A stretch of 64,000 bases of DNA from Paramecium octaurelia (Eukaryota; Ciliophora; Oligohymenophorea; Peniculida; Parameciidae): contig CAJJDP010000057.1 in assembly GCA_905182995.1 (NCBI GenBank), positions 378,676-442,675 on the forward strand. Direction: 5' to 3'. The translations under genes and the position numbers were made by a program. Every line of letters starts with the position of its first letter. The stretch's first letter is position 1. Positions 51,115-62,530 of the stretch are shown here, piece after piece. The notes beneath the pieces are model-generated. The model saw nothing but the letters and a program-made list of their open reading frames with translations, did no database searches and was not told the origin of the DNA.

Positions 51115-52053
51115 TCATTAATACTTATCTTAATATGAATATGTTACTATTCCACAAGTATTTCCAGACTTGATACGAATGAAACCGTTTTCCCCCCAAT
51201 TTATGCCCCATGAATTCTTAACTATCCAATTTCCAGACTCTTCATATCCAACCACAACAGCATAATGGTTCAGAGTTATACCACAATTTGAGAAGATTCC
51301 AGAGGAATAAAATTACCAATTTTAGGCATCCAAACCAGCAGAAACTGGATGGCTAATTAAAGCTTATTTCATATTGTATTCTCCCACTGCTGATGAGTAT
51401 CCTTTTGCATGATAGGTTCCGTTTAATCTCTTACAAGTTTAATTATATCCAACATATGGGTACTCGATGTTAGTTGCAACTCCATTAGATATTGCAAATT
51501 TATATCCATTGATATTAGAACCATCGATACATCCTCTTGATAATTAATCACAATCGATCAAATGCTACTCAGATAAAGATACATTCTTTTTTTAATATAT
51601 CTTCTAATACACTTCCATTGTACCTGTTACAGAAAATGCCCATCCAGAACCGCATTGTCCTTAATCCTTAACAATTGTTTAGTTTCTATAATCAATTGAA
51701 GCGTTCAATTATGTACTATCTAATTAACTAATTTCTGTTTGATTTCCGACATAAATTTCCTAAATGTTCATTAAATACAATGATTAAAACTGCTCCTGAG
51801 TTAAATGCATAAACTTATTCATTCCCATGATGTAAGTCTAACTTTAATCAGAATTGTGTTGTTCAATTTTCTATAAATTTGTTTAAAAAATTTAAAATCT
51901 GTATTAGTTCTCTTCATCAAGAAATTGTATCCCATGCTTTAATTTCCAATCTTCAAATTTTAATTACAAGTTTGTAATATTTTCTTCATTTTTTTAATTG
52001 ATAGATATCAATAACACACTTGATATCAACAAAATACTTAGATATTTTAGCAT
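51115..52053 (-). CDS. Papain-family (C1A) protein lacking the catalytic cysteine
   Basis: 312 residues, intronless, ATG 52053. A hydrophobic signal peptide ([17 protein letters not shown]) precedes an I29-type inhibitor propeptide ([13 protein letters not shown]) and a papain fold. At the active site the usual CGSCWAF reads CGSGWAFS, so the nucleophile cysteine is glycine. The histidine (NHYAVVVGY) and asparagine ([11 protein letters not shown]) are kept, as are oxyanion-hole glutamine and structural Cys. Normal members are lysosomal or secreted cysteine proteases (cathepsin L type); this one should not cleave by that mechanism. It is divergent from its neighbour at 52631, 577 bp apart. Confidence 0.9.
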
Positions 52054-52630
52054 ATTAATTTCTAAATTATATATATTAATGAGAATTATACAATATTAAT
52101 AATTATTAAAAAGAAAAGTTAAATATAAACAAACATAATTTAAAGTTCAAAAAAAACTTTGTAAAATACTCAAGCAAAATCAAAAATAAAACTACAAATT
52201 TATACTCTTTTCTCGCATGTTATTTGAAATGTATCATTATTATTAATGTAATTATTGTAAAGAATTACTACTTAATACAACAAATCAACCTTTCCTATTT
52301 TCCTAATATTTGTTATTTTTTTAATTTTAGGACTTTATACATTATACCTTTCAGACCCTTAGAGATTATTATTTTTTATCAATCTTCAGTTTGGATTAGA
52401 AGTAATCAAATTATTTAATCAATATATAATAATATTTTAGTATAATTTTTGGTTATTTAAAATAATTAAATTGTCAAAAAATTCTAATCAAACATATTAT
52501 ATATTTTTATTGGTTGAATATTTTCTGTTAATGAGTAATGACTATGTTATAGAATGAATAAGATATTCCATAATCAAATTGTGTAATTTAAGTTAAAATA
52601 TTAAAAACTACAAATTAAATATTAATTGCT
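52054..52630. promoter_or_regulatory. Shared upstream region of two divergent papain-like genes
   Basis: 577 bp of very AT-rich sequence separating the two start codons. It must hold the promoters of both genes. No clear motif repeats in both orientations was found by eye. A short + frame at 52224-52418 has no supporting features. Confidence 0.4.
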
Positions 52631-53557
52631 ATGAAAGAATATTTAACTACAGCATTTGTGGCCTTGCTAATGGCTGTTGGATATTACAACGTTTCTTATG
52701 AAAATAAATCAGACTTTGAAGTTTGGGCAACAAAAAATAACAAGCTTTATAGCGAATCCGAAAAAATGTACAGAATGGGAATATACTATTCCAACAAGAG
52801 AATGATTGAAGAGCACAACAAAAGAGACGATGTTACTTATAAAATGGGGGAGAATCAATTTATGGCTCTTACAAATGAAGAGTTTGTTGACCTATATTTA
52901 TAAAAAAGTATTCCTCCTATGGATACAATGGAATTCCAAATCCCAACAATTTAACTTGAAGGATTAAATGCAGTTGATTGGAAAAATTACTCATCAGTCA
53001 AATATCAAGGTGTTTGTAATGCAGGATATGCCTTTTCTGTAAGTAACTCAGTGGAAGCATGGTATGGAATAAAAAAGTCTTAAAAAATATATCCATCCAC
53101 CTAACAAATAATAGACTGTGATTATAACTCTTCAGGATGTGATGGAGGTTATAATATGTATGCTATGGATTATGTCCGCAGTGTAGGATTGACATCAAAC
53201 CAAAGTTATCCATATGCTGAAAAAGAATAGATTTGTAAATAATCAAGAAATGGAACTTATTTTATTTCAGGCTATTTATTTGTTGGAGGATATTAAGAGA
53301 ACTTATAATACTATTTATCTAATTATCCAGTATCAGTGGCAGTTAATGCTAATAATTGGTAGTTTTATAATTCAGGAGTGTTTTAAAACTGTTCATCGAA
53401 TGAGACTAATCATCATGCATTGGCAGTAGGTTTTGATAATAATAGTAATTGGATTGTTTAAAATTCATGGGGATCTTGGTGGGGTGAAGATGGACACATC
53501 AGATTAAAAGAATAGAATACATGTGGTATCTTAAATTATGCTTACCAAATTTATTGA
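52631..53557 (+). CDS. Second papain-family protein lacking the catalytic cysteine
   Basis: 308 residues, intronless. Signal peptide (MKEYLTTAFVALLMAVGYYN), inhibitor-type propeptide (KMGENQFMALTNEEF) and papain fold. The active-site motif reads VCNAGYAFS in place of QCGSCWAFS: again glycine at the nucleophile. Histidine (NHHALAVGF) and asparagine (VQNSWGSWWGE) remain. The two neighbours share about the same length, lack introns and share the same catalytic change, so they probably derive from one inactive ancestor, though their sequences have since diverged. A role as pseudoprotease, for example ligand or inhibitor binding, is inference. Confidence 0.9.
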
Positions 53558-53851
53558 AAGATTAATATTAATCATATATCATATATGTACATTTCGGTTA
53601 TCATCAATCATTTAGGTGAATCCTACTTATGTGATTTCTTATCTCAAAATGAAGCAACTCCTACTATATCTTTAATTTTAGACAAGGTAAACAAACATTG
53701 ATATTTTCACTTTTTTTGATCTTTCTAAATTAATACAATTAAACAATTAATTATTATTTTTAATATTTATTATAATACTAAACTTCTACCATCTAAATAT
53801 AATCAATTAAGATAAATAAATAAGAATTCATTCACTTTTTATTTAAATTAG

Positions 53852-54239
53852 GAGCCTCAAACAATTGATAAAATTGAAAGAATCTATAATCCAAAAACCT
53901 TTTTATTTATAATTATTCCCATCCAAATACAATATACTTTCCTTATTATTCTAGCCATTAAAAATCTGAATTTCACTCAAATTGTTGTGATTATAAAAGA
54001 TTTAAATTGAATTAAAAAATAAATAGAAATAATTGATGATGAATTATAATTAGCAATTTGAGAAGATTGTTATGATTTTAGAAGCGATTCTTCTAAAGAA
54101 ATAATTAACTAAATTATTAATTGGATTGTAATATCAAGCTTATATTTAAGAAAGGATAGAATATATAATGCGAATTATCAAACAAATTTGTACACCTCAA
54201 TAAATAGTATTTTTAATTTATATGTATATTTTTTTGAGA
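53852..54239 (+). pseudogene. Relic coding segment with two in-frame TGA codons
   Basis: A frame beginning EPQTIDKIERIYNPKTFLF continues through TGA at 54008-54010 and 54059-54061 into NWIVISSLYLRKDRIYNANY and beyond the next gene's stop. A possible earlier exon (GESYLCDFLSQNEATPTI) lies at about 53615-53690. No usual-length intron removes the stops. It looks like a decayed gene copy; composition alone cannot exclude chance. The 53558-53851 stretch before it holds nothing else. Confidence 0.3.
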
Positions 54240-55534
54240 TCATTCATTTTCTAATTCAAGCACACTATCAGGTAATTCAGTTAAGTGAGGATGCCTTCTG
54301 ATTTTAGGTTGTGCTTGACCTTTTAAATGTCTCAAAACAACTACTCTATATAGATGTGCTATTTCCCATTGATCCATGGGCATTTTCCTAAAGTGTAAAT
54401 ATAGAAAGTTACCATTCATCACTTGGTGGTTTGACCATAATTTTGAGTAAATCAGAGTGTTTTTATTTATATTTTTCAAAGAAGTCAATGAAATTCAAGT
54501 TTTCTATAATTTCCAAATTATATTCCTTAGCTTTCTATTCAAAAGCTTATAATTCAATTAAATATTCTGGAACATATTTAATTTGATTATCTTCTTTAAA
54601 CCCAACAGAATCTTCCAAATAAAAGTAGTATTGTTATCCAAAAGGCTTATTTTTGGAAAATTGTAGACTTTCAAATTTTATTGAAAAATATTGGTTCCTG
54701 GAATATACGTAGTTACCTTCTATATCTTTTGTTGTAAATTCTCTCATTTTTTTCACTAACACATTAGAATCAGTTATTGTCATTAACACAATACCTTAAT
54801 TGGTCAATCTACAGGTCATATTCTTGAGATAATATGGAAATGTATACTTCAAACATATTTTCTACTGCTTATTCAGAAGAGAATAACAAGTTTGCCATAA
54901 ATTACATACTTACAAAATCAAAATATATATCTTGTGGCAATCTAGATCTAAATAATGTAGAATCCGAATCTGCTTTTGTCTCCATCAAATATATTTTTTA
55001 AATCTATTTCTTCTTATCCTCCTTTTAAGTTTTATGTCTTCTTTCAGCTTCTTTTAAACTTTCACTTGATATGTCAATTCCGAACCAAAGTCCAGTCCCT
55101 GCCTTGCTCCATTTATACATATCTCCACCCTTTCCACAACCCATTTCGAAAACATTTAATAACTTAAAACATAGCTTATGTTAATTACATTTCTCTTATC
55201 AGTAAAATTTTGCTTAAGTGAAGTACTATATTCATTGATTAAGACAGCTTTAACCCAATTTTAAAAATTTCTTAGATAATATAATCTACTAATTCTTCTA
55301 TGAGTTTCTGTATTTTTAATTTATTAATCATAATATTCCTTAGCAGTAAGACTATCTTGAAAATTAAAGAATACATTTACTTTTCTAGTTCTGAGCCATT
55401 CCTTTAGAACTATATTCAATTTGTTATTGTATTTGACCAATTTCTGGTTCATTTCCAATGTTCACCTTTTTTATAGGAGCTCTCTCATGAGATTCAGAAT
55501 CTGTAAATTGTAGAGACTAAGAGCTAGAACTCAT
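54240..55534 (-). CDS. ABD1: mRNA cap guanine-N7 methyltransferase
   Basis: 397 residues from ATG 55534 after introns of 25, 26, 25 and 25 nt; length exactly in frame. The S-adenosylmethionine-binding core reads LLNVFEMGCGKGGDMYKWSK and WFGIDISSESLKEAERR, with YFDFVSMQFMANLLFSSE and GIVLMTITDSNVLVKKMRE following, and later FYLEDSVGFKEDN and a helical C-terminus. These match the Abd1/RNMT family order, including the GCGKGGD.. loop and the PDSNV-like motif. The enzyme adds the N7 methyl of the mRNA cap in the nucleus. An N-terminal 80-residue extension is Q/S-rich. Confidence 0.92.
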
Positions 55535-56108
55535 TAATTATTGCTTAATTTATTTTTAATAATATTTAATTATCTGTAAGAAAATTTTACCAGAATCATT
55601 TTTTTGATAATATATCAATTTGTTGTTAATTAAATAGAATAATTTTGAGAATTTGATTTGTGTAATCAAATGCTAATGTCCCATTTATGTATAATTGCAG
55701 TAATTTATGAAAATAAAACCAAAAAAAAAAAATTGTATTACTTGTAAAATATAATGAACTTAAATTTTAAATACAATATATACCATCTAATTTAAGGTAA
55801 GTCCAAACTCATATATCGAAATTTTTAGGTGCAAAAAAATAATAAGTAGGAATAATGAAGTATTTGATTCAGAAATCTATTGAGATTCTCTCTTAATTAT
55901 GAATTAACCTAATGGATTTGGAAGAATAACATACAGTATTCAAATAATCTTACTTTTGGTTTGAGAAATTTAATTTTTTTAAGGAAAAATGTAAAAATGT
56001 TTAGGTGTTTATTAAGAAATTGATTTTACATTAATTACCCTTGAGAAAAAATTGAGGGTATTATCAATAAAATAATTTTTACTATGACTTTATTCTGACT
56101 ACAACTAA
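55535..56108. other. Intergenic, nothing recognised
   Basis: About 570 bp of AT-rich sequence between two minus-strand genes. No frame of convincing composition, no repeat and no RNA gene seen. Confidence 0.5.
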
Positions 56109-58070
56109 TCAATATTCAAATCCTTTATTTTATCTAATAGTACGGAAGGATCTCTCATGAGTTATATTATGCTTTTATTTTGGTAATTTAAATAAAGGAA
56201 GTGTGGTGTAACTTGGTTTTTTATGAAACTTTTATAGTTGATAAGCGTCGGCATCAGTGAGATCTTCTTCTTCATTATTGACTTTCTCTTCGTCCTTTTT
56301 CTTCTTTTCTTAAGAGAATGTTAGTTTAACTCCTGGTTTTAAAGGAAAAGCTTCAAAATTATATGGTTCATCATATTATGTTTTAACTTTAGTAGATACC
56401 TTCAATTTAAACAGAGCTTATTAATTAATAATGTTTTCCTCTGCAACAGGTTCCTATTATTTTTGATCAACTTTTCCTTATAATTTACTCTTGACTGCAT
56501 TAACAATTGGACTTAACTGTTTAACTTGTTCTCTCCTTCTCATAATACTGCCATCAGAATCATATGCTTAATAATCCTTTAATGGTTTTTTAGGTAACAT
56601 CAATTTAACTTAAATTTGTTTTGCAGGGTGAATGTATTCATTGTATGGTAAATTTTGATCTCTATTTTTTGCATTTCGTTTATCCTTCTTCTTCTTCATG
56701 GCTTCTAATCTATATTTATCATCTGATTTGTCTCTATCGACAACAATTAGATAAGGCTTAGGTTCATATGTCTCAAACAAACCATAATCATTTTTGATTT
56801 GAAGTTCTTATTAGGAGGCATTCTCAAGTAGCCTTATTGATTATCTTTTCCATAAGACCGATTAAACATGTTGAGTGGTATGTCTATCAAAAACTGGAGT
56901 TTACTTTAGTTTAAATTCTAATATACTGGTTCATCATCATGATAATAAATTTCATCAGGATGACTAAATTCAAGTATATATAGCTCTAATAGCTATTAAC
57001 AATACTCTAATGCAATCATAAAATAATTAAAGATAATTATAATCAATAATCTAACTAATTATTATAATCTGGCCTGACTTTTAGGTAATCTTCGTAGTCT
57101 TAAGGTTAAGCATGATGGACATATTCAGGCATATCCTCTCTTTTGAGATTCGCATCATAGAAGAATTGTTAATACTCAATTCCATTAACCATATAAGGAT
57201 GATAGTAAAATTATTTATCAAGCATCATATAAAAAGGATCCTACTCAATTATTTATTCTAGAATATTGAAATATTCTTACCATCCTTGGTGATATCTGTC
57301 AATTGATTCTTCTTTTTGCGTCCGGCTCTACTTCTTTCATTTCTGGGTAATCTTTTACCATTCTCTCCCCTATGAGCATAGGGGTTGAATTTTTGATGAT
57401 GACTTCTACATTGACTAGGAGTGCGTGTACCAATCAGTTCACTCATTTGTTTAAATATTTTTGATGTTTTCTTCATCATAGAGGAATTCATTATGTTTTC
57501 ATATTGTGATAGGAAATTCACATATGTAGTATGTTCAATAGCTGACCAATGTCCTGTATTAATGTGCTCTTTTTTGGGCTTTTTGATTTGATGGTGTTTG
57601 CTGGATTTTACAGTCTGTTTTGAACCCAGAGGAGAACCATCTGTTACAATATCTGATTGTAATTTAGGCAATAAGGTACTCTAAGTAAAATGTACAAGTG
57701 GATATTGAGGCTAAACTACTGTTTTCAAACTAAATAGCGATAGTATAAATAATACAATTCCTCTTTTTAAGGTTCTTCTTGCAATGCTTTAGTTTTAGGA
57801 AGCAATTCTTTTTTGTCATCCTTTCTATAATATCAAGTGAGAATAATACTTGTGCTTTTTGGATTTCTTGGTCTTACTTTGTGTTTTCTGATCAGCTGCA
57901 ATATCATAGTTGACCAGTTATTGAGGGTATTAGAATTGGTGGTATAAGGGAAAATCATTGGCATTTTAATGCATGGCATATTCTATCATTTGATTTTTTG
58001 GCATATTTTCATTTTCGAATTAATAAGCTGGTTGATAATCAACGGGAAATGAATAGAGAGGATGAATCAT
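56109..58070 (-). CDS. Myb/SANT-domain protein, about 600 aa
   Basis: From ATG 58070 (MIHPLYSFPVDYQPAYQFEN) to TGA 56111-56109 with introns of 25, 20, 23 and 26 nt; one junction around 57010-57060 stays unresolved. A SANT/Myb-like helix-turn-helix lies in the middle: HWSAIEHTTYVNFLSQYENI with conserved W, then IGTRTPSQCRSHHQKF, the expected recognition helix. Basic and S/K-rich flanks suggest DNA or chromatin binding. Downstream are EYVHHAQPQDYEDY and a long charged, K/P/Q-rich region ending in an acidic patch. Most of it lies inside the 1334-bp duplication. Confidence 0.7.
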
Positions 58071-58212
58071 AATGGGTGAAAATAATTTAATATAAATTAT
58101 ATTTATTATAGCAATCTGGCTAGCAAATGAAGAGAATAATAGAAAATCGATTACATTTTAGTAATATTATAATATATCAATATCTTTAGATGGGACTATT
58201 TCGAAGTTAGGA
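56879..58212. repeat. Copy 1 of an exact 1334-bp direct duplication
   Basis: Bases 56879-58212 recur without a visible difference as 58214-59547, separated by a single N. The unit holds the 5' half of the Myb/SANT gene and the last 36 bases of the coiled-coil gene. Confidence 0.95.
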
Positions 58213-58213
58213 N
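58213..58213. other. Single ambiguous base N at the duplication junction
   Basis: The only N in the window, located exactly between the end of copy 1 and the start of copy 2, as expected where two contigs were joined. Confidence 0.95.
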
Positions 58214-59405
58214 TATGTCTATCAAAAACTGGAGTTTACTTTAGTTTAAATTCTAATATACTGGTTCATCATCATGATAATAAATTTCATCAGGATGACT
58301 AAATTCAAGTATATATAGCTCTAATAGCTATTAACAATACTCTAATGCAATCATAAAATAATTAAAGATAATTATAATCAATAATCTAACTAATTATTAT
58401 AATCTGGCCTGACTTTTAGGTAATCTTCGTAGTCTTAAGGTTAAGCATGATGGACATATTCAGGCATATCCTCTCTTTTGAGATTCGCATCATAGAAGAA
58501 TTGTTAATACTCAATTCCATTAACCATATAAGGATGATAGTAAAATTATTTATCAAGCATCATATAAAAAGGATCCTACTCAATTATTTATTCTAGAATA
58601 TTGAAATATTCTTACCATCCTTGGTGATATCTGTCAATTGATTCTTCTTTTTGCGTCCGGCTCTACTTCTTTCATTTCTGGGTAATCTTTTACCATTCTC
58701 TCCCCTATGAGCATAGGGGTTGAATTTTTGATGATGACTTCTACATTGACTAGGAGTGCGTGTACCAATCAGTTCACTCATTTGTTTAAATATTTTTGAT
58801 GTTTTCTTCATCATAGAGGAATTCATTATGTTTTCATATTGTGATAGGAAATTCACATATGTAGTATGTTCAATAGCTGACCAATGTCCTGTATTAATGT
58901 GCTCTTTTTTGGGCTTTTTGATTTGATGGTGTTTGCTGGATTTTACAGTCTGTTTTGAACCCAGAGGAGAACCATCTGTTACAATATCTGATTGTAATTT
59001 AGGCAATAAGGTACTCTAAGTAAAATGTACAAGTGGATATTGAGGCTAAACTACTGTTTTCAAACTAAATAGCGATAGTATAAATAATACAATTCCTCTT
59101 TTTAAGGTTCTTCTTGCAATGCTTTAGTTTTAGGAAGCAATTCTTTTTTGTCATCCTTTCTATAATATCAAGTGAGAATAATACTTGTGCTTTTTGGATT
59201 TCTTGGTCTTACTTTGTGTTTTCTGATCAGCTGCAATATCATAGTTGACCAGTTATTGAGGGTATTAGAATTGGTGGTATAAGGGAAAATCATTGGCATT
59301 TTAATGCATGGCATATTCTATCATTTGATTTTTTGGCATATTTTCATTTTCGAATTAATAAGCTGGTTGATAATCAACGGGAAATGAATAGAGAGGATGA
59401 ATCAT
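58214..59405 (-). pseudogene. Second, truncated copy of the Myb/SANT gene
   Basis: Starts at ATG 59405 and is identical to the first copy up to the junction N, where it loses the last third (the reading frame runs into the N and then unrelated flank). If the duplication is an assembly artefact this copy does not exist in the cell. If real, it would be a 5' fragment driven by a normal promoter. Confidence 0.7.
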
Positions 59406-59547
59406 AATGGGTGAAAATAATTTAATATAAATTATATTTATTATAGCAATCTGGCTAGCAAATGAAGAGAATAATAGAAAATCGATTACATTTTAGTAAT
59501 ATTATAATATATCAATATCTTTAGATGGGACTATTTCGAAGTTAGGA
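58214..59547. repeat. Copy 2 of the exact 1334-bp direct duplication
   Basis: Matches copy 1 base for base by eye at an offset of 1335. After it the sequence becomes unique again (cttaagggtagc). Confidence 0.95.
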
Positions 59548-61689
59548 CTTAAGGGTAGCATCATGGATAGACTTGTTGGCTAATAATTCAGCAGGGATTC
59601 CAATTCTACTATTGTAGGCAGCTCTGGACACTAGGGTTTCTGGCAAGAGACTCCTATCTAATATTGTGTATTTTTCTATCATTTCAGTTAATTCTCTGTT
59701 CTTAATTGCCAATTGATTTTGAAGGTCGGCGATCTGATCTGAGAGTAAACCTACTTATGTATTGTAGGCACTCTTTAAGTTCTCAAATTAGTAAGCAGCA
59801 CCTGAATCCATTTTATGTCTTAATTCATCGATTTCTAGATTCTTTTCTTATTCAAAAAGATGTAATTTTTCAATCAATTTATCATTTTCATCTTGAATTC
59901 GTTTTTGAATGATTTCAGCATTGTTCCTTTGAATTGTTAGATTCTCACATTCCTTTATTTTATTGTTATACATATCGAAAGTCTTTTGGATTTCATATTT
60001 TTAATGATCAATCTATTATTCCAATTACTTCTATTTCTCTCTGTTTTATGTATCTATTTCTTTAATAAAGGATTTTAAGTCTTGGATTTCTTGAAGTTTT
60101 GATTTTTCGGTTTCGAAAGCTTTGAGTTTGACGAGTTCTAAATCATTTTATAAATTTCTTAATTTATCCTCAAATTCTAATTTGATTTAAGAATAATTCT
60201 TAAGATTTTATTATATTTCTAGGTTTTTGTGATCTAACAGATTCTTCAAATTAATGATTTCTTGATTCAATAATTAAATCTATTTTTAGAGATCAATTTG
60301 CATGTTCTCATATTAAATGGTTAATCTTTCAATTCTAGCATGTTGGTCAGCAATCTCTCTATTTTTTTCATTTTCTAATAAAATGGTTCTTCTCTTTTGA
60401 TCTTCAATGGTATTAATCAATCTTTAGATTTCTCCATCATAATAATCTTTTTGTTATTGTTTTTCAACAACTAATTTTTGGATATCCTAATTTTTATGAT
60501 CAATAATTTCCTTGAGTTTCAAGATTTCCTTATGTAAAGCTTACAATTAGTTTTCATGTGTTAACTTAAGATTGGTAGTATCATTATTATGCATATTATC
60601 TAGATTGGTTTAGATATTATGATTTTCTTATTGATGTAATTGTTCATTACTCAAGATCTGTCTTCTTAGAATTTCAATTTCATGTCTCAATCCAGATATT
60701 TCTAATTCAGATTGTATCTTTTACTTTTGATTTTGATTGATTAATGTTTCAATTTCTTATGCTTTGATTTCTAACAAGTTTTTGATTTTGACAATCTCTG
60801 ACACTTGAACATCTTGTTGATTTTCATGAGCTGTTTATTGATTTCTCAAATTGGTTTCCTGATACAATTCCAATTTTTATTTTTGTGCCAATAATTCATT
60901 TTGATGATCAATTTAAATGGCACTTAATCTAGACTTTGTGATATCTATTTCATTCATTAATCTTAATTAAGTATCTTAGAACTCTATTTTTTAACGTTCA
61001 TTCTAGGATTACAATTAAGCCACTTGTAATGTTCTATCTTCTAACATATCTCTAAGTTTCTTGAGTTGTGCCTCATACATATCGGCCTGGGTATTATTTG
61101 ATCGTTTAAATGTCTCCTAGATTTAAGTTGTTTGGTTATCAGCCACATTTCTCTAATCTGATATTATTCTATTTTTTTCTTGATCCAACGCACTGCTTCT
61201 AGCGTTGGCCTTTTGCACTTCCAAAGTAAGAGCTTTGATCTCAGTTTCATAATTCTATCTGATCTACATTAGAGATCCCATTTGAGCTTCGTATTTTTAT
61301 TTCCACATTTCAGATTCACTTTTTCTTTACAAGGCCACCTTCTAAGCCCTCTCCAATTGACCTTAAAGAGCATTATTGGACTCTAAGACTTCTACTACTT
61401 TGTATTCTAAGTCACCACTCTTTTGCTAAACAAGACGTTAAAGATCATTATCAGCTTTATATTTGGCCACCTCTCGTTCTAGTTCATAACACTTGATTCT
61501 ATAATTTTCAGCGTCTTCTGACACAATACTAAAGTTCATTTTATTTTGGACAGGTGAATGAATGTAGGGGGATTGATTATTGAGTGGATGTGCTTTCTTT
61601 ACAGTTCCTGGCTAAGAGAAGTCCTGACTTGCTAGGACTTACGAATATTTGGTTGGTGAAATAGTTCTTGGTTACATACTGAGGTTCAT
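59512..61689 (-). CDS. Long coiled-coil protein, 725 aa
   Basis: An intronless frame from ATG 61689 (MNLSMQPRTISPTKYSQVLA) to TGA 59514-59512. A 60-residue S/P/Q-rich head is followed by over 600 residues of near-continuous coiled coil (L/E/Q/K/N heptads, for example NRIISDQRNVADNQ). The tail has a conserved-looking ordered end LLPETLVSRAAYNSRIG then NKSIHDATLKS. Its last 36 bases lie in copy 2 of the duplication. Head, rod and tail layout fits basal-body or ciliary scaffold proteins, as inference only. Confidence 0.8.
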
Positions 61690-61892
61690 TGACAAATTAT
61701 TAATAAAAATTATTGACAGCTACCTTATCTTAACGAATACTTTTAAATTACATATAAAAATTATCAATATAATTTATTTATCAATAATATGTTTTAACTC
61801 TTTTTGTAGTTTTGCTGCTTAACAACTATAAAATATATAATAATATATTATAATTTACAAATCAAACATAACCAATATTCCAATCACCCTAC

Positions 61893-62450
61893 ATGATGGC
61901 TATAAACAACAATAAGAACTTCAGCAATAGTAAATAAAATGCCCAAAACATAATGGGTGAATGCATCAGATCAAAGGAAAATCTAAGAAAATAATCATCC
62001 TTGGATTAACATTCATCGAGCTTACCCAAGAAGATACTGATTCATAAATAGCAATTCAATGATCTCCAAGAAAGTCTAAAGAACAGAAAATCAAAAGAAA
62101 CTCACCAAACTCAAAACCGTTTGCCATCTCCAATTAATTTGAAAATACTTATTCCTCCCAAATCTAAGTCCATACAGGAAAAGAAATAGGAAACCTAAAA
62201 TTAGATTGATCTCAAAGTCTTGATTCCTGAGAATTCAAACAGCTTCATCGATTGGAAGGGAGTGATTTCAAATTTGAATGGTCCCAATTACCCCTTGAAA
62301 AAATGGTTAAGAGACATTATCATAAAAAATAACATCGTACAGGATTACGACTTTGCTATTTTGATACGAATCCTGATGCAATTGTATAAGTTTAAGCAAC
62401 CAACTTTAGTTAACATATTCTCTGAAATCATTGAGGAATTGGAAAAATGA
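61893..62450 (+). CDS. Small protein of unknown function, 185 aa
   Basis: An intronless frame from ATG 61893 (a second ATG follows at once) to TGA 62448-62450. The first 110 residues are basic and Q/K/S-rich, probably disordered; the last 75 form an ordered-looking helical domain (SFIDWKGVISNLNGPNYPLK, then FAILIRILMQLYKFKQPTLV). It is divergent from the coiled-coil gene, 200 bp apart. Not recognised. Confidence 0.6.
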
Positions 62451-62530
62451 ACTCGAAACACTATTTGTCACATCAAGGTTACATATATAAATATTCATGA
62501 TAAAATAAAACTTATTTTGATATAATATAT

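Noticed and set aside
56879-59547. Treating the duplicated Myb/SANT genes as a genuine tandem gene pair
   Set aside because: Perfect identity including introns and spacer, plus the N exactly at the junction, fits a contig overlap better than a recent duplication.
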